Source: Mesorhizobium sp. (GTDB lineage: Bacteria; Pseudomonadota; Alphaproteobacteria; Rhizobiales; Rhizobiaceae). Taken from it: a DNA stretch of 64,000 nt. A program made the position numbers and the translations under genes. The notes under the pieces are model-generated. The model saw only the letters and a program-made list of their open reading frames with translations, was not told the origin of the DNA and did not search any database. The number at the start of each line of letters is the position of its first letter. Position 1 is the stretch's first letter. Shown here piece by piece: positions 19,062 to 27,933 of this stretch. The stretch spans positions 33,295-97,294 of the forward strand of contig JAPUFC010000030.1 of the NCBI GenBank assembly GCA_027492275.1, given 5' to 3'.

Positions 19062-19553
19062 ATGGCCGAGCAAGCATTGTCCTTCGAAGACGTAGCGGTG
19101 GGCATGGACGTGCCGGCGCTGGCGCGCGGCCCGATGACCACCGTCCACCTGATGCGCTGGTCGGCCTGCACGGAGAACTGGCACAAGATCCACTACGACC
19201 GGCCTTTCTCGATGGAGCACGACAAGCTGCCCGGCCTTCTCATCCACGGGTCGCTGAAGCAGCAGTTCCTGTTCCAGGTTCTGGAGAACTGGGTCGCGCC
19301 GCGCGGCTGGGTGTGGAAGGTGAACTTCCAGTTCCGGGCCATGAACCTCGTCGGCGAGACGCTGTCGGTATGGGCCAGGGTGACGGGCACCGAGCGGCTC
19401 GCCGACTACGGGCTCGCGACGCTGGATATCGGCATACGCAATGCCGCCGACGGCGCCGAATCGACGCCCGGCACCGCCACCGTGGCGCTGCCGTTCCGCG
19501 CCGGCCCGCCCCTGCCTTCTCCCTTCGCGCCTCCCGTGAAAATTCCAGCCTAG
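19062..19553 (+). CDS. MaoC-family acyl-CoA hydratase/dehydratase subunit
   Basis: The 163-residue hot-dog protein keeps the MaoC hydratase catalytic pattern, with WHKIHYDRPFSMEH near residues 43-56 supplying the Asp/His-type pair and PGLLIHGSLKQQFLF the following helix. VWKVNFQFRAMNLVGETL forms the long central strand. It is the catalytic partner of the preceding FAS1-type half. Similar split or fused hydratases act on mesaconyl-, itaconyl- and 3-hydroxyacyl-CoA thioesters. In this operon it would act between the dehydrogenase and the lyase. Confidence 0.87.
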   Translation: MAEQALSFEDVAVGMDVPALARGPMTTVHLMRWSACTENWHKIHYDRPFSMEHDKLPGLLIHGSLKQQFLFQVLENWVAPRGWVWKVNFQFRAMNLVGETLSVWARVTGTERLADYGLATLDIGIRNAADGAESTPGTATVALPFRAGPPLPSPFAPPVKIPA

Positions 19554-19575
19554 ATCCCGACAAGAGCCTGCGCCC

Positions 19576-20787
19576 ATGACATCGACGGCCGAAGAAACAG
19601 CAGCCTTCCAGCTTCCTCCCGCGATCCAGGAGTATCGCGATCTCGCGCGCCGCATCGTGCGCGAGGAGCTGATGCCGCTCGAACAGGAATATCTCGCCAG
19701 CAAGAATACGGCCTACGGCCTGATGGGCATCCAGAACCTTCGCGCCGCCTTCGATGCCGAGACCGTCGCGCGGCTGGTGAAGATCTCGCGCGACACCGGG
19801 CTCTGGTACCTGCTGGTTTCCGAGGAATATGGCGGTCTCGGCCTGCCGCTGCTGGCCAAGGTGGTGATCGAGGAGGAGTTCGAATACTGCTCGGTCCCGT
19901 TCCCCTTCGCCAACGTTCCGAACATCCTCTACGAATGCAGGGGCGAGCAGGTCGACCGCTACCTGACCCCCATCATGGAGGGGGAAAAAACCTACTGCTT
20001 CGCCCAGACCGAGCCGAACGCCGGCTCCGACCCCGGCGGGATGATGAAGACAAGCGCCGTGCGCGACGGCGACCACTGGGTCATCAACGGCTCGAAGATG
20101 TGGATCTCGAACGCGCACGAATCCGACGTGGTCATGGTCCAGGCCGTGACGGACCCGGCCAAGCGCCAGCGCGGCGGCATCACCATGTTCGTCATGGATC
20201 GCCATCACCCCGGCATCAAGATCGAGGAACAGGGGCTCGCGACCTGGATCGACAACGGCCGCCACGCGCAATACCTGGTCCATTTCGACAATGTCCGCGT
20301 CGATGAATCCAACGTGCTCGGCGAGGTCGGCAAGGGTTTCAATCTCGGCCAGAAATGGCTGATGATCCACGACCGCCTGCTGCGCGGCCCCTATGCGCTG
20401 GGCAAGATGCGCCGCGCGCTGGACATGTCCGTCGAGTGGTCGAAGCAGCGCGAGACGTTCGGCAGGCCCATCGCCGAACGGCAGGCGATCCAGTGGAAGC
20501 TGGTGGACATGTATGTCGACATCCAGGCATTGCAGTCGATGACCTACACGGTCGCGGCCCGCGCCGACGCCGGCGAGGACGTGCGCAACGAGGCGGCGCT
20601 GGTCAAGCTGGTGTCCGGCGACTGGGGCGCGCGGACCATCGACCGCGCCATCCAGATCCACGGCGCCATGGGCGAGTCGCTGCAACTCCCCCTCACCCGC
20701 TTCTATCGGCTTCTCCGGCACGCGCAGATCGGCGGCGGCACGAGCGAAATCCAGCGCATGCTGATCGCGCGGCAACTGCTGAAATAG
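19576..20787 (+). CDS. acyl-CoA dehydrogenase
   Basis: The 403-residue flavoenzyme has the standard order of domains: N-terminal helices, a beta domain with CFAQTEPNAGSDPGGM (about residues 136-151) and WVINGSKMWISNAH, and a C-terminal helical domain with RETFGRPIAERQAIQ and QIHGAMGESLQLPL. The last motif reads GGGTSEIQR, so the glutamate found in the short-chain EGT motif is replaced by glycine; the base may sit on the helix used by isovaleryl-type enzymes. It would introduce the double bond before hydration by the MaoC pair. Confidence 0.93.
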   Translation: MTSTAEETAAFQLPPAIQEYRDLARRIVREELMPLEQEYLASKNTAYGLMGIQNLRAAFDAETVARLVKISRDTGLWYLLVSEEYGGLGLPLLAKVVIEEEFEYCSVPFPFANVPNILYECRGEQVDRYLTPIMEGEKTYCFAQTEPNAGSDPGGMMKTSAVRDGDHWVINGSKMWISNAHESDVVMVQAVTDPAKRQRGGITMFVMDRHHPGIKIEEQGLATWIDNGRHAQYLVHFDNVRVDESNVLGEVGKGFNLGQKWLMIHDRLLRGPYALGKMRRALDMSVEWSKQRETFGRPIAERQAIQWKLVDMYVDIQALQSMTYTVAARADAGEDVRNEAALVKLVSGDWGARTIDRAIQIHGAMGESLQLPLTRFYRLLRHAQIGGGTSEIQRMLIARQLLK

Positions 20788-20796
20788 GAGGCTTCG

Positions 20797-21783
20797 TTGG
20801 GCCGTTTCCTCTCCGTCGTTGCGAAGCCCGGCGAGCGCGTCTGCCAGCGCGTCCGCGTGGCGGATTTTTCCGACGGAAGCCCCGTCACCATTCCCGTGGC
20901 CGTGTTGGCCGGACGGCGCGACGGACCGGTGCTCTATGTGCAGGCCGGCATTCACGGCGACGAGCACACCGGCATCGACATGGCATGGCGTCTGATCCAG
21001 GACACCGACCTGGAAGCCTTGTCCGGCACGCTGGTCGTGTTGCCCATCGCCAACCCGCCCTCCTATCTCACCCGTTCGCGCGGCTACATGCTGGAGGAGC
21101 GCTTCCTTCAGGACGCCAACCGGCTGTTCCCGGGCAACCATGACGGACTGCTCACCGAGCGCATCTCGGCCGTGCTGTTCGAGGATTTCCTCCTGCAGGC
21201 GGATTTCAGCATCGACATCCATTGCCCGCTCGACGGGTCCGAGATGGTTTGCTTCTCGCATGTCGGCTCGGCCCAGGACGGCGACGGCCATTTCGCCAGG
21301 CGGGAAGGGTTAGCGACCGCCTTCGGCGCGCCGTTCATGTTCTATCGGCCCCAGCACCTCAAGCTCGGATCGAGCGACATGACGCGCAGCCTCGCCTTCC
21401 AGGCCGAGCAGGCGAAGCGCGCCATGATCATGGTCGAGCTCGGACTGTCGCGCACGATCAACAAGGCTGCGTCGGATTTCGGCGTGGCCGGCATCGGCCG
21501 CATCATGCAGGCTATGGGAATGCTGCCGCAGGAAGGCGAGCTGCCCAGGCCCGGACGTCGCTTCTCCTCCATCCGCCTGCTGCACGGCAATCGCGGCGGA
21601 GGCCTTCGCCTCACCGCGCCGCTGGGCGCCGACGTCAGCGCCGGACAGGAGATCGGCACCATCGTCGATGCCTTCGGCGCCCCGGTGGAAACGCTGGTGT
21701 CGCCGTGGGACGGGTTCGTGATGCGCCGGATGACGTACGGCGCCATCGCAACGGGCGCCGAAGTCGTCTGGATCGGTCAATAA
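20797..21783 (+). CDS. succinylglutamate desuccinylase/aspartoacylase-family deacylase
   Basis: The 328-residue protein is a zinc carboxypeptidase-fold amidohydrolase of the AstE/AspA type. The metal-binding pattern is visible as GIHGDEHTG (about residues 50-58) and DIHCPLDG (about 137-144), with DANRLFPGN between them. The C-terminal part (from about residue 265) resembles a small biotin-like beta domain common in this subgroup. The start is TTG 20797 with GGAGG five bases upstream. It could release a carboxylic acid from an N-acyl precursor before CoA activation. Confidence 0.85.
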   Translation: MGRFLSVVAKPGERVCQRVRVADFSDGSPVTIPVAVLAGRRDGPVLYVQAGIHGDEHTGIDMAWRLIQDTDLEALSGTLVVLPIANPPSYLTRSRGYMLEERFLQDANRLFPGNHDGLLTERISAVLFEDFLLQADFSIDIHCPLDGSEMVCFSHVGSAQDGDGHFARREGLATAFGAPFMFYRPQHLKLGSSDMTRSLAFQAEQAKRAMIMVELGLSRTINKAASDFGVAGIGRIMQAMGMLPQEGELPRPGRRFSSIRLLHGNRGGGLRLTAPLGADVSAGQEIGTIVDAFGAPVETLVSPWDGFVMRRMTYGAIATGAEVVWIGQ

Positions 21784-21801
21784 CAAAACAAGGAACAACG
21801 C

Positions 21802-22551
21802 ATGTATGGATGGCGCGCGCGCATAGGCCTGCTGATCGCACACTCGAACACGATCATGGAGCCGGAGTTCAACCGGATCGCGCCGGAGGGCGTGTCGATC
21901 CATGCCGGGCGCGTGCGGATCGAGAAGATCACGGTCGAGGGCCTGCGCGACATGAACCGGAATGTCGAGCGCGCGGTGGAGGATCTGAGCGAGATCGACG
22001 CCGCTTCCTTCGCCTATGCCTGCACCGCTGCCAGTTGGGTCGGTTCGCATGACGCGGATCGCGCCATGGCCAAGACGATCGAGGACCGCACCGGGCGCCC
22101 CGCCGTGACCGCCGCCGGCTCCGTGCTCGACGGGCTGCGGGCGCTCGGCGCGAAACGAATCTCGGTCGCGACCCCCTACCCGGAGGACGTGAACGTGCGC
22201 GTGAAGGCCTTCATCGAAAGCCAGGGTTTCGAGGTGCTCGGCATTGGCGGCCAGGACCTCGGCCGGATCGCGCCGCTGCCGCCGCTGGCCGAGGGCGTCG
22301 CCTCGCACCCCGGTCTTCAACCGCCTTATCTCGCCTACAAGATCGGCAGAAAATGCTTCGTGAAGGGCTCCGACGCGCTGTTCGTCAGCGCCGCCGGCAT
22401 CCGAACCGTCGATGTGCTGGGCGCGCTCGAGCATGACCTCGGGGTGCCGGTCGTGTCCTCGGCGCAAGCGATCATGTGGGCCGCGCTGCGGGCCGCGGGC
22501 GTGAACGAGCCGATCCCGGGATGCGGCAGGCTGATGACGCTGCCCGGCTAG
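21802..22551 (+). CDS. maleate isomerase/arylmalonate decarboxylase-family protein
   Basis: The 249-residue protein belongs to the Asp/Glu racemase superfamily branch containing maleate cis-trans isomerase and arylmalonate decarboxylase. It starts RARIGLLIAHSNTIMEPEF and has the first catalytic cysteine in FAYACTAASWVG (about residue 74). At the second cysteine position, where the family usually has SCTNxRT, it reads SAAGIRT, so that cysteine is alanine. A single-cysteine enzyme cannot use the usual two-base mechanism, so decarboxylation or an altered isomerisation is more likely. It lies in the same series as the deacylase, 18 bases downstream. Confidence 0.8.
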   Translation: MYGWRARIGLLIAHSNTIMEPEFNRIAPEGVSIHAGRVRIEKITVEGLRDMNRNVERAVEDLSEIDAASFAYACTAASWVGSHDADRAMAKTIEDRTGRPAVTAAGSVLDGLRALGAKRISVATPYPEDVNVRVKAFIESQGFEVLGIGGQDLGRIAPLPPLAEGVASHPGLQPPYLAYKIGRKCFVKGSDALFVSAAGIRTVDVLGALEHDLGVPVVSSAQAIMWAALRAAGVNEPIPGCGRLMTLPG

Positions 22552-22720
22552 CGGGGCAGGCCATAGCGCGCCGGGTCATCCGACCGGCGACGCGAACGCG
22601 CGGGGTCTCGTCTCGCGACGGAGAGGCTTTGCCCTGGCTCACCAGCGCAGCTTGCACAATGTTATCATGATCTTAGACGGATAAACGCTTTACACCCGAA
22701 ATGTTCCTATATAGTCTGAT

Positions 22721-22736
22721 TTATCGTATCAAGACG
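22721..22736. promoter_or_regulatory. candidate operator before the decarboxylase-like gene
   Basis: TTATCGTATCAAGACG sits 17 bases before the TTG start at 22753. Its complement contains CGTCTTGA and GATACGATAA, both of which recur (CGTCTTGA, GATACGACAA, seven bases apart) in the divergent region at 16291-16315. It lies in a 201-bp spacer otherwise without features and suggests shared control of the two promoters. Confidence 0.3.
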
Positions 22737-22752
22737 AAACCGGAAAGCTGTC

Positions 22753-23757
22753 TTGTCCATTCCGCTCGTGATCGCGACCAGTTCCCATCAGCAAGGTCTC
22801 GTCCAGGCGCTTGTTGACGGGCGCGTGGCACTGCCGGGATGCGAGGCGCGCTTCGTCTCGCTCACGCCGGGCGACAACGTCCTGCTGACGCGCACCTTCG
22901 ACGATCCCACGTTCAACGTCGCAGAGCTTTCGCTGTCGAAATATGTGTCGCGGCATGACGCGGGTGATTGCCCGTACATCGCCATTCCGGTGTTCATCGC
23001 CCGCTCGTTCCGTCACGGCGACATCTATGTGAGAACGGATCGCGGCATCCGTTCGCCGGCGGACCTGCGCGGCAGGCGCGTCGGAACGGGCGACTTCCGG
23101 CACACCGCCCATGTCTGGGTGCGCGCTTTGCTGGAAGAGGAGTATGGCGTGCGCCCGTCGGACGTTCGCTGGGTCGTGGGCCATCGCGAAAAGTCCTACG
23201 ATCCGGGCGCGGACATGTTCGTCCCGCCGCGCGGCGTGAGCATCGAAACCGCGCCGGCCGCCCTGTCGCAGATGCTGGAAAGCGGCGAGATCGACGCGCT
23301 GCTTTCACCGCTCACCCCATCCTGCGTCACGAGCAATGCGCCGGATGTCGGGCAGTTGTTCGCGGACCCGGAAGCGGCGGCTCTGGAGCATTTCTCGCGC
23401 TCCGGGCTCTTTCCGATCCTGCATCTGATGGGCGTGCGAAAAGAGCTTGCCGAGCGGCACCCCGGCCTCCCGGGCGTGCTGCTGGAGGCTTTCACGCAGG
23501 CCAAGGACGACTGGCTGGCCGCCAGCGACCTTTCCGCCAACAGGACGGCGCGGGCGATGGGCGGCGACTTCTATGCCTACGGCCTCGGCAGGCGCGAGCG
23601 CGCGGCATTGAGCACGTTCCTCGCGCATCATCATCGGCAGGGCCTTTCCGGGCGGCAACTGGCCGTCGAAGAGCTTTTCACGCCAATCGGTTCACCTGGG
23701 CCGACGGCATCGATCAATCGCGATGGGGCGGGCGTGGGCTCCATCCTCATGTCATGA
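22753..23757 (+). CDS. 4,5-dihydroxyphthalate decarboxylase-like/periplasmic-binding-fold protein
   Basis: The 334-residue protein has no signal peptide and shows a bilobal binding-protein pattern like Pht5-type 4,5-dihydroxyphthalate decarboxylases: FNVAELSLSKYV (about residues 56-67), AIPVFIARSFRHGDIYV, the DLRGRRVGTGDFRHTAHVWVRA helix start and LFPILHLMGVRKEL. The related group contains both real decarboxylases and ligand-binding proteins of unknown role. The start is TTG 22753. Its stop overlaps an ATG 12 bases before the preferred TctC start, so it belongs to the transporter operon and may handle the imported aromatic or dicarboxylic acid. Confidence 0.72.
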   Translation: MSIPLVIATSSHQQGLVQALVDGRVALPGCEARFVSLTPGDNVLLTRTFDDPTFNVAELSLSKYVSRHDAGDCPYIAIPVFIARSFRHGDIYVRTDRGIRSPADLRGRRVGTGDFRHTAHVWVRALLEEEYGVRPSDVRWVVGHREKSYDPGADMFVPPRGVSIETAPAALSQMLESGEIDALLSPLTPSCVTSNAPDVGQLFADPEAAALEHFSRSGLFPILHLMGVRKELAERHPGLPGVLLEAFTQAKDDWLAASDLSANRTARAMGGDFYAYGLGRRERAALSTFLAHHHRQGLSGRQLAVEELFTPIGSPGPTASINRDGAGVGSILMS

Positions 23758-23768
23758 AGGACCAGAAC

Positions 23769-24746
23769 ATGCTCAGCAGATCGAAATGCCTTTCGCTTGC
23801 GGTGGCCGTGTCCGCCGTTGTTGCCGGCGTGCTGCCGGGCGCGGCGGCCGACTATCCCGACCGAGCGGTCAGCCTGATCGTCGGCGTGGCTCCCGGCGGC
23901 GGCAGCGACACCATCGCGCGCCGCGTCGCCAAGGTTCTGCAGGAAAAGTGGGGACAGCCCGTCGTCGTGGAAAACCGGCCGGGGGCCGACGGCACGATCG
24001 CCTCCGCGCTGGTCGCCGACGCCAAGCCGGACGGCTACACGCTGCTGTTCACCAACAACGGCTTCTCGCTTTCCCCCATCAACATGAAGGTCACCTACGA
24101 CCCGATCGGCGACTTCGCCCCGATCAGCCAGATCGGCCAGACGCCGCTGGTCCTGGCAGCCAATCCCTCGCTGGGCGTCAGCGATGCCAAAAGCCTGGTC
24201 GAGCTTCTCAAGTCTAAGCCCGACGCCTATTCGGCGGGCGCGTCGGGAAGCGCCAACAGCACCTGGAACGCGATGCAGCAGTTCATGAAGGCGACCGACA
24301 CGAAGCTGGTCGCGATCCCCTACAAGGGCGCGGCCGCAATGGTGACGGCGCTGGTGGCGGGCGAAGTGCAGCTCGGCTTCTCCAACGTCGTCGGCATCTT
24401 CCCGCACCTGGAGGCCAATGGCGGTTCGCTGAAGCCGATAGGCGTCACGTCCAGCGCGCGCTCCAGCAAGCTGCCCGACGTGCCGACGCTCAAGGAGACG
24501 ATCGGCGTCGAGAACTTCGACATCTGGAACGCCTGGTACGGCATGCTGGCGCCGAAAGGCACGCCGGCCGAGATCGTCACCAAGATCCACAAGGACGTGA
24601 CCGACGCGCTCAACGCCGACGAGCTCAAGCAGGGTCTGGCCGCCGAAGGCCTCGACATCATCGCCAGCACGCCCGACCAGTTCAAGGCGACGCTGGAGAA
24701 CCATCTCAAGCTTTATGCCGAAATCCTGAAGCCCGCCGCCAAGTAG
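23769..24746 (+). CDS. tripartite tricarboxylate transporter substrate-binding protein (TctC/Bug family)
   Basis: This 325-residue periplasmic protein has a signal peptide ending near GAAA (residue 25) and the Bug-family mature start DYPDRAVSLIVGVAPGGGSD. The fold markers NRPGADGTIASALVADAKPDGYTLL and the later DVPTLKE-type segment are present. AAGGA seven bases upstream selects ATG 23769 rather than the overlapping ATG at 23754. It delivers a carboxylate ligand to the TctA/TctB membrane pair encoded next, so unlike most Bug proteins it has its cognate transporter. Confidence 0.93.
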   Translation: MLSRSKCLSLAVAVSAVVAGVLPGAAADYPDRAVSLIVGVAPGGGSDTIARRVAKVLQEKWGQPVVVENRPGADGTIASALVADAKPDGYTLLFTNNGFSLSPINMKVTYDPIGDFAPISQIGQTPLVLAANPSLGVSDAKSLVELLKSKPDAYSAGASGSANSTWNAMQQFMKATDTKLVAIPYKGAAAMVTALVAGEVQLGFSNVVGIFPHLEANGGSLKPIGVTSSARSSKLPDVPTLKETIGVENFDIWNAWYGMLAPKGTPAEIVTKIHKDVTDALNADELKQGLAAEGLDIIASTPDQFKATLENHLKLYAEILKPAAK

Positions 24747-24852
24747 CGGCTCCGCAGGGCGCCGGCCCAATCGGTCGGCGTCCTGGACAAACGGCAGCCG
24801 GGGCACTGGCCGCAAATATCGCCAAGCGACCGAACTTTCGAGAGGACGTGTC

Positions 24853-25296
24853 ATGCGCCTGACCAAGGATCTTGCCTCCGGCATGCTGTTCATCCTGTTC
24901 GGGATAGGCAGCGCGCTGGTCGCCTCGGAGTATGAGTTCGGGACTCCGATACGCATGGGGCCGGGCTTCTTTCCCATCATTTTGGGCGGCGCGATCGCCC
25001 TGCTGGGCGTGATCGTCGCCGTCGGCGCCATCCTGTCTCCGGACAAGGACGAAGCGATCGCGACCATCCATTTCGGCCCGATATTCTTCGTCAGCATCGC
25101 CATCGTCGGCTTCGGCCTGCTGGTGGAACGGGCCGGGCTCGCCCCTGCCCTGCTGGCGCTCATTGTCCTCTCGAGCTTCGCGAGAAAGGAACGCAACCTC
25201 GTGGAGATCGGTCTCATCTGTCTGACGCTGATGGCGGTGGTCTGGGTCATCTTCCTCAAACTGCTTGAAGTCCGCATTCCCATGGTGGCCTGGTGA
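24853..25296 (+). CDS. tctB: tripartite tricarboxylate transporter small membrane subunit (TctB)
   Basis: The 147-residue protein contains four hydrophobic segments (about residues 8-28, 38-62, 78-95 and 100-140), the size and layout of TctB. GTPIRMGPGFFPIILGGAIALLG split at the glycine turns is the characteristic region between helices one and two. It forms the small subunit of the secondary carboxylate transporter. Its stop overlaps the ATG of tctA as TGATG, so the subunits are translationally coupled. Confidence 0.92.
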   Translation: MRLTKDLASGMLFILFGIGSALVASEYEFGTPIRMGPGFFPIILGGAIALLGVIVAVGAILSPDKDEAIATIHFGPIFFVSIAIVGFGLLVERAGLAPALLALIVLSSFARKERNLVEIGLICLTLMAVVWVIFLKLLEVRIPMVAW

Positions 25297-26801
25297 TGGA
25301 TCTCTTCTCGAACCTCATTCTCGGCTTCAGCGTCGCGCTTTCGCTGCAGAACCTCGCCTACTGTTTTCTCGGCGTGTTCGTCGGCACGGCCATCGGCGTT
25401 CTGCCGGGCGTCGGCCCGCTGGTGACCATCGCGGTGCTGCTGCCGCTGACCTTCGGCCTGCCGCCCGAAAGCGCGATGATCATGTTGGCCGGCATCTATT
25501 ACGGCGCGGCCTATGGCGGCTCGACGACGGCCATCCTGGTCAATCTGCCCGGCGAGGCGTCCGCGGCCGTCACCTGCCTGGACGGCTATCAGATGGCGCG
25601 TCAGGGGCGCGCGGGGCCGGCGCTCGGCATCGCCGCCATCGGCTCGTTCGTGGCCGGCACCATCGGCACGCTGCTGATCGCGCTGTTCGCGCCGCCGCTG
25701 ACCAAGCTGGCGCTGAGCTTCGGCGCGCCGGAATTTTTCTCGCTGATCCTGCTGGCGCTGACCACGACGGCCGTCCTCGTGCGCGGCTCAGTCATCAAGG
25801 GCGTGGCCGTCGCCTTCATGGGCGTCACCTTCGGCCTCGCCGGCATCGACGTCACATCAGGGCTCGAGCGCTTCACCTTCGGCCTCCCGCGGCTTATGGA
25901 CGGCATCGAGTTCGTCGTCGTCGCCATGGGCCTGTTTGCCCTGACCGAGATCATAACCAATCTGGAGGTCGAGGAGCACCGCGAGGTTTTCACCTCCAAG
26001 GTCAAGAACCTGTGGCCGAGCAGGGACGATCTCAAGCGGTCCGTCGGCCCCATCCTGCGCGGCACCGCCGTCGGCTCGTTCTTCGGCATCCTGCCGGGCG
26101 CGGGACAGACGATCAGTTCCTTCGCCGCCTACGCCATCGAGAAGAAGGTCAGCAGGCACCCCGAAAAGTTCGGCACAGGAATGATCGAGGGCGTCGCGTC
26201 GCCGGAATCCGCCAACAACGCCGCCTCCCAGGGCGCGTTCATCCCCACGCTGACGCTGGGCATTCCCGGCAGCGCGGTCATGGCCCTGATGCTCGGCGCT
26301 CTGATGATGCAGGGGATCACCCCCGGACCGCGCGTCATGACCAGCCATCCGGAAATCTTCTGGGGGCTGATCGCCTCGATGTGGATCGGCAACCTGATGC
26401 TGGTGATCCTGAACCTGCCCCTCATCGGGCTGTGGGTGACGATGCTGAAGATTCCCTACCGCTGGCTTTTTCCGCTGATCCTGACCTTCTCGTGCGTCGG
26501 CGTGTTCGCGGTCAATTTCAGCACCATGGATATCTGGCTGATGGTCTTCTTCGGCGTGCTCGGCTACGTCTTCCTGAAGCTCGGATGCGAAGCCGCCCCC
26601 TTCATCCTCGGCTTCCTGCTGGGGCCGATGCTGGAGGAGAATTTCCGCCGCTCCATGCTGCTGTCGCGCGGCAGCCTGGATATCTTCATCACCAAGCCGA
26701 TCAGCGCCGGCCTGCTTGCCCTGACGGCCCTGGTGCTGGTGATGATGCTGTTCCCGAAGGTGCGCCGGAAGAAGGATCAGGCCATCGTCGAGGGCGGCTA
26801 G
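25296..26801 (+). CDS. tctA: tripartite tricarboxylate transporter large permease (TctA)
   Basis: The 501-residue polytopic protein has about twelve membrane segments and the TctA signatures GVLPGVGPLVTIAVLLPLT and YYGAAYGGSTTAILVNLPGE near the N-terminus. The second inverted half has ILPGAGQTISSFAAY, VASPESANNAASQGAFIPTL and TLGIPGSAVMALMLGALMM. It moves a di- or tricarboxylate with a cation across the inner membrane after delivery by the TctC protein. ATG 25296 overlaps the tctB stop. It ends the 16.4-26.8 kb series of genes. Confidence 0.95.
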   Translation: MDLFSNLILGFSVALSLQNLAYCFLGVFVGTAIGVLPGVGPLVTIAVLLPLTFGLPPESAMIMLAGIYYGAAYGGSTTAILVNLPGEASAAVTCLDGYQMARQGRAGPALGIAAIGSFVAGTIGTLLIALFAPPLTKLALSFGAPEFFSLILLALTTTAVLVRGSVIKGVAVAFMGVTFGLAGIDVTSGLERFTFGLPRLMDGIEFVVVAMGLFALTEIITNLEVEEHREVFTSKVKNLWPSRDDLKRSVGPILRGTAVGSFFGILPGAGQTISSFAAYAIEKKVSRHPEKFGTGMIEGVASPESANNAASQGAFIPTLTLGIPGSAVMALMLGALMMQGITPGPRVMTSHPEIFWGLIASMWIGNLMLVILNLPLIGLWVTMLKIPYRWLFPLILTFSCVGVFAVNFSTMDIWLMVFFGVLGYVFLKLGCEAAPFILGFLLGPMLEENFRRSMLLSRGSLDIFITKPISAGLLALTALVLVMMLFPKVRRKKDQAIVEGG

Positions 26802-26856
26802 GGATCGTTGCCGCCACTTCGTGCGCCCTGCGCCCACCTGCATGCCTGCGGCCTGA

Positions 26857-26872
26857 ATCCTGCCGGCAGGAT
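26857..26872. repeat. 16-bp perfect palindrome between convergent tctA and FGE genes
   Basis: ATCCTGCCGGCAGGAT reads the same on both strands and lies midway between the tctA stop (26801) and the stop of the convergent formylglycine-generating enzyme gene (26881). It could fold into a small stem acting on both transcripts, but it lacks a loop and a T-run, so terminator function is uncertain. Confidence 0.4.
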
Positions 26873-26880
26873 GCCGTTCG

Positions 26881-27816
26881 TCAGATGTCGTAGGCGACGC
26901 GGAACCCGGTGTTGCTCGAGCCGCTGTCCGGGGACAGTCCCATGCGCGCCGCGATCCGGTAGCGGTAGCAGTAGCTGATGTGGCAGAGGAACGAGCCGCC
27001 CTTCAGCACCTTCTCATCATGGCGCCGCGCCGTTTCGTTGCGAGCCTTGGCCGCGCGCGCCAGCGACCGCACGCGGAACGGATCGGCCGTCCACTCCCAG
27101 ACATTGCCGCTGAGATTGTAGAATCCCAGCTCGTTCGGCGCGAAGCTGCGTGCCGGAGCGGTGCCCGGATAGCCGTCCCTGGCGGTGTTGTGAACCGGAA
27201 AGCGCCCCTGCCAGATGTTGCAGAAGATCGCGTCGTCGGAAGGCTCGTCGTCCCCCCAGGGAAAGCGGCGCTGCCGGTTCCCGCCACGCGCTGCATGCTC
27301 CCACTCGGCCTCCGTCGGCAGCCGTCCCCCCGCCCAGCGCGCGAACGCGACCGCGTCGTTCCATGAGACCTGTATGACGGGATGGTCGAGCCGGTCGGCT
27401 ATGGAGCTGCCGGGGCCTTCGGGCTGCTTCCAGTTCGCCCCCTCGATGCGCCGCCACCAGGGCGTCTGGCTCAGGGTCGCGGTGCCGGCGGGCTCGCCTT
27501 CCGTCATGCCCGTGAACACGACCGACCAGCCGAATATCTCGGCCTCCGTCCGGTAGCCGGTGGCTTCCACGAAGCGCATGAAGCGTTCCACGGTCACCGT
27601 TTCGGGCTCGAGCAGAAAGCTGTGGAGCCTTACTCGCCGGCGCGGCCCCTCGCCGTCGACGGCGATCACAGGCGCATCCGTCCCCACGAAGGTTTCGCCG
27701 CCCTCGACCCGGATCGCCGCCGCTGCGGCACCGGCGCCCGCCATCGGTTCGGGAAGCACCGGCTGTCCGCGCTCGCCACGGGCGACGTTGATGGAAGGAC
27801 GACAGCAATCGCTCAT
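26881..27816 (-). CDS. formylglycine-generating enzyme (sulfatase-modifying factor, SUMF1 family)
   Basis: The 311-residue protein is an FGE-sulfatase fold protein that oxidises the CxPSR cysteine of type I sulfatases to formylglycine. Core motifs are WNDAVAFARWAGGRLPTEAEWEHAARGG split over residues 165-195, WEWTADPF, and the C-terminal GGSFLCHISYCYRYR. That last motif holds Cys278 and Cys283, the pair expected to bind copper in the oxygen-dependent enzymes. GFRVAYD closes the fold. The start MSDCCRPSIN at 27816 is taken because residues further upstream are not family-like. It lies opposite the ROK regulator of the first sulfatase operon. Confidence 0.92.
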   Translation of the reverse strand: MSDCCRPSINVARGERGQPVLPEPMAGAGAAAAAIRVEGGETFVGTDAPVIAVDGEGPRRRVRLHSFLLEPETVTVERFMRFVEATGYRTEAEIFGWSVVFTGMTEGEPAGTATLSQTPWWRRIEGANWKQPEGPGSSIADRLDHPVIQVSWNDAVAFARWAGGRLPTEAEWEHAARGGNRQRRFPWGDDEPSDDAIFCNIWQGRFPVHNTARDGYPGTAPARSFAPNELGFYNLSGNVWEWTADPFRVRSLARAAKARNETARRHDEKVLKGGSFLCHISYCYRYRIAARMGLSPDSGSSNTGFRVAYDI

Positions 27817-27933
27817 GTCAGTCTCGGCAAAAAACCGTTTTCGGAACCCGACCCGCCTCTCCAATAGCACGGGACGCTCCCTCCGCATCAAGATCGCAAC
27901 CGACCGGCAGGCTTGACTCGCGGCATGATCCAA

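Noticed and set aside
19240..21291. A 683-codon minus-strand frame over the acyl-CoA dehydrogenase
   Set aside because: His/Asp/Gly-rich shadow without motifs, contradicting several intact plus-strand genes.
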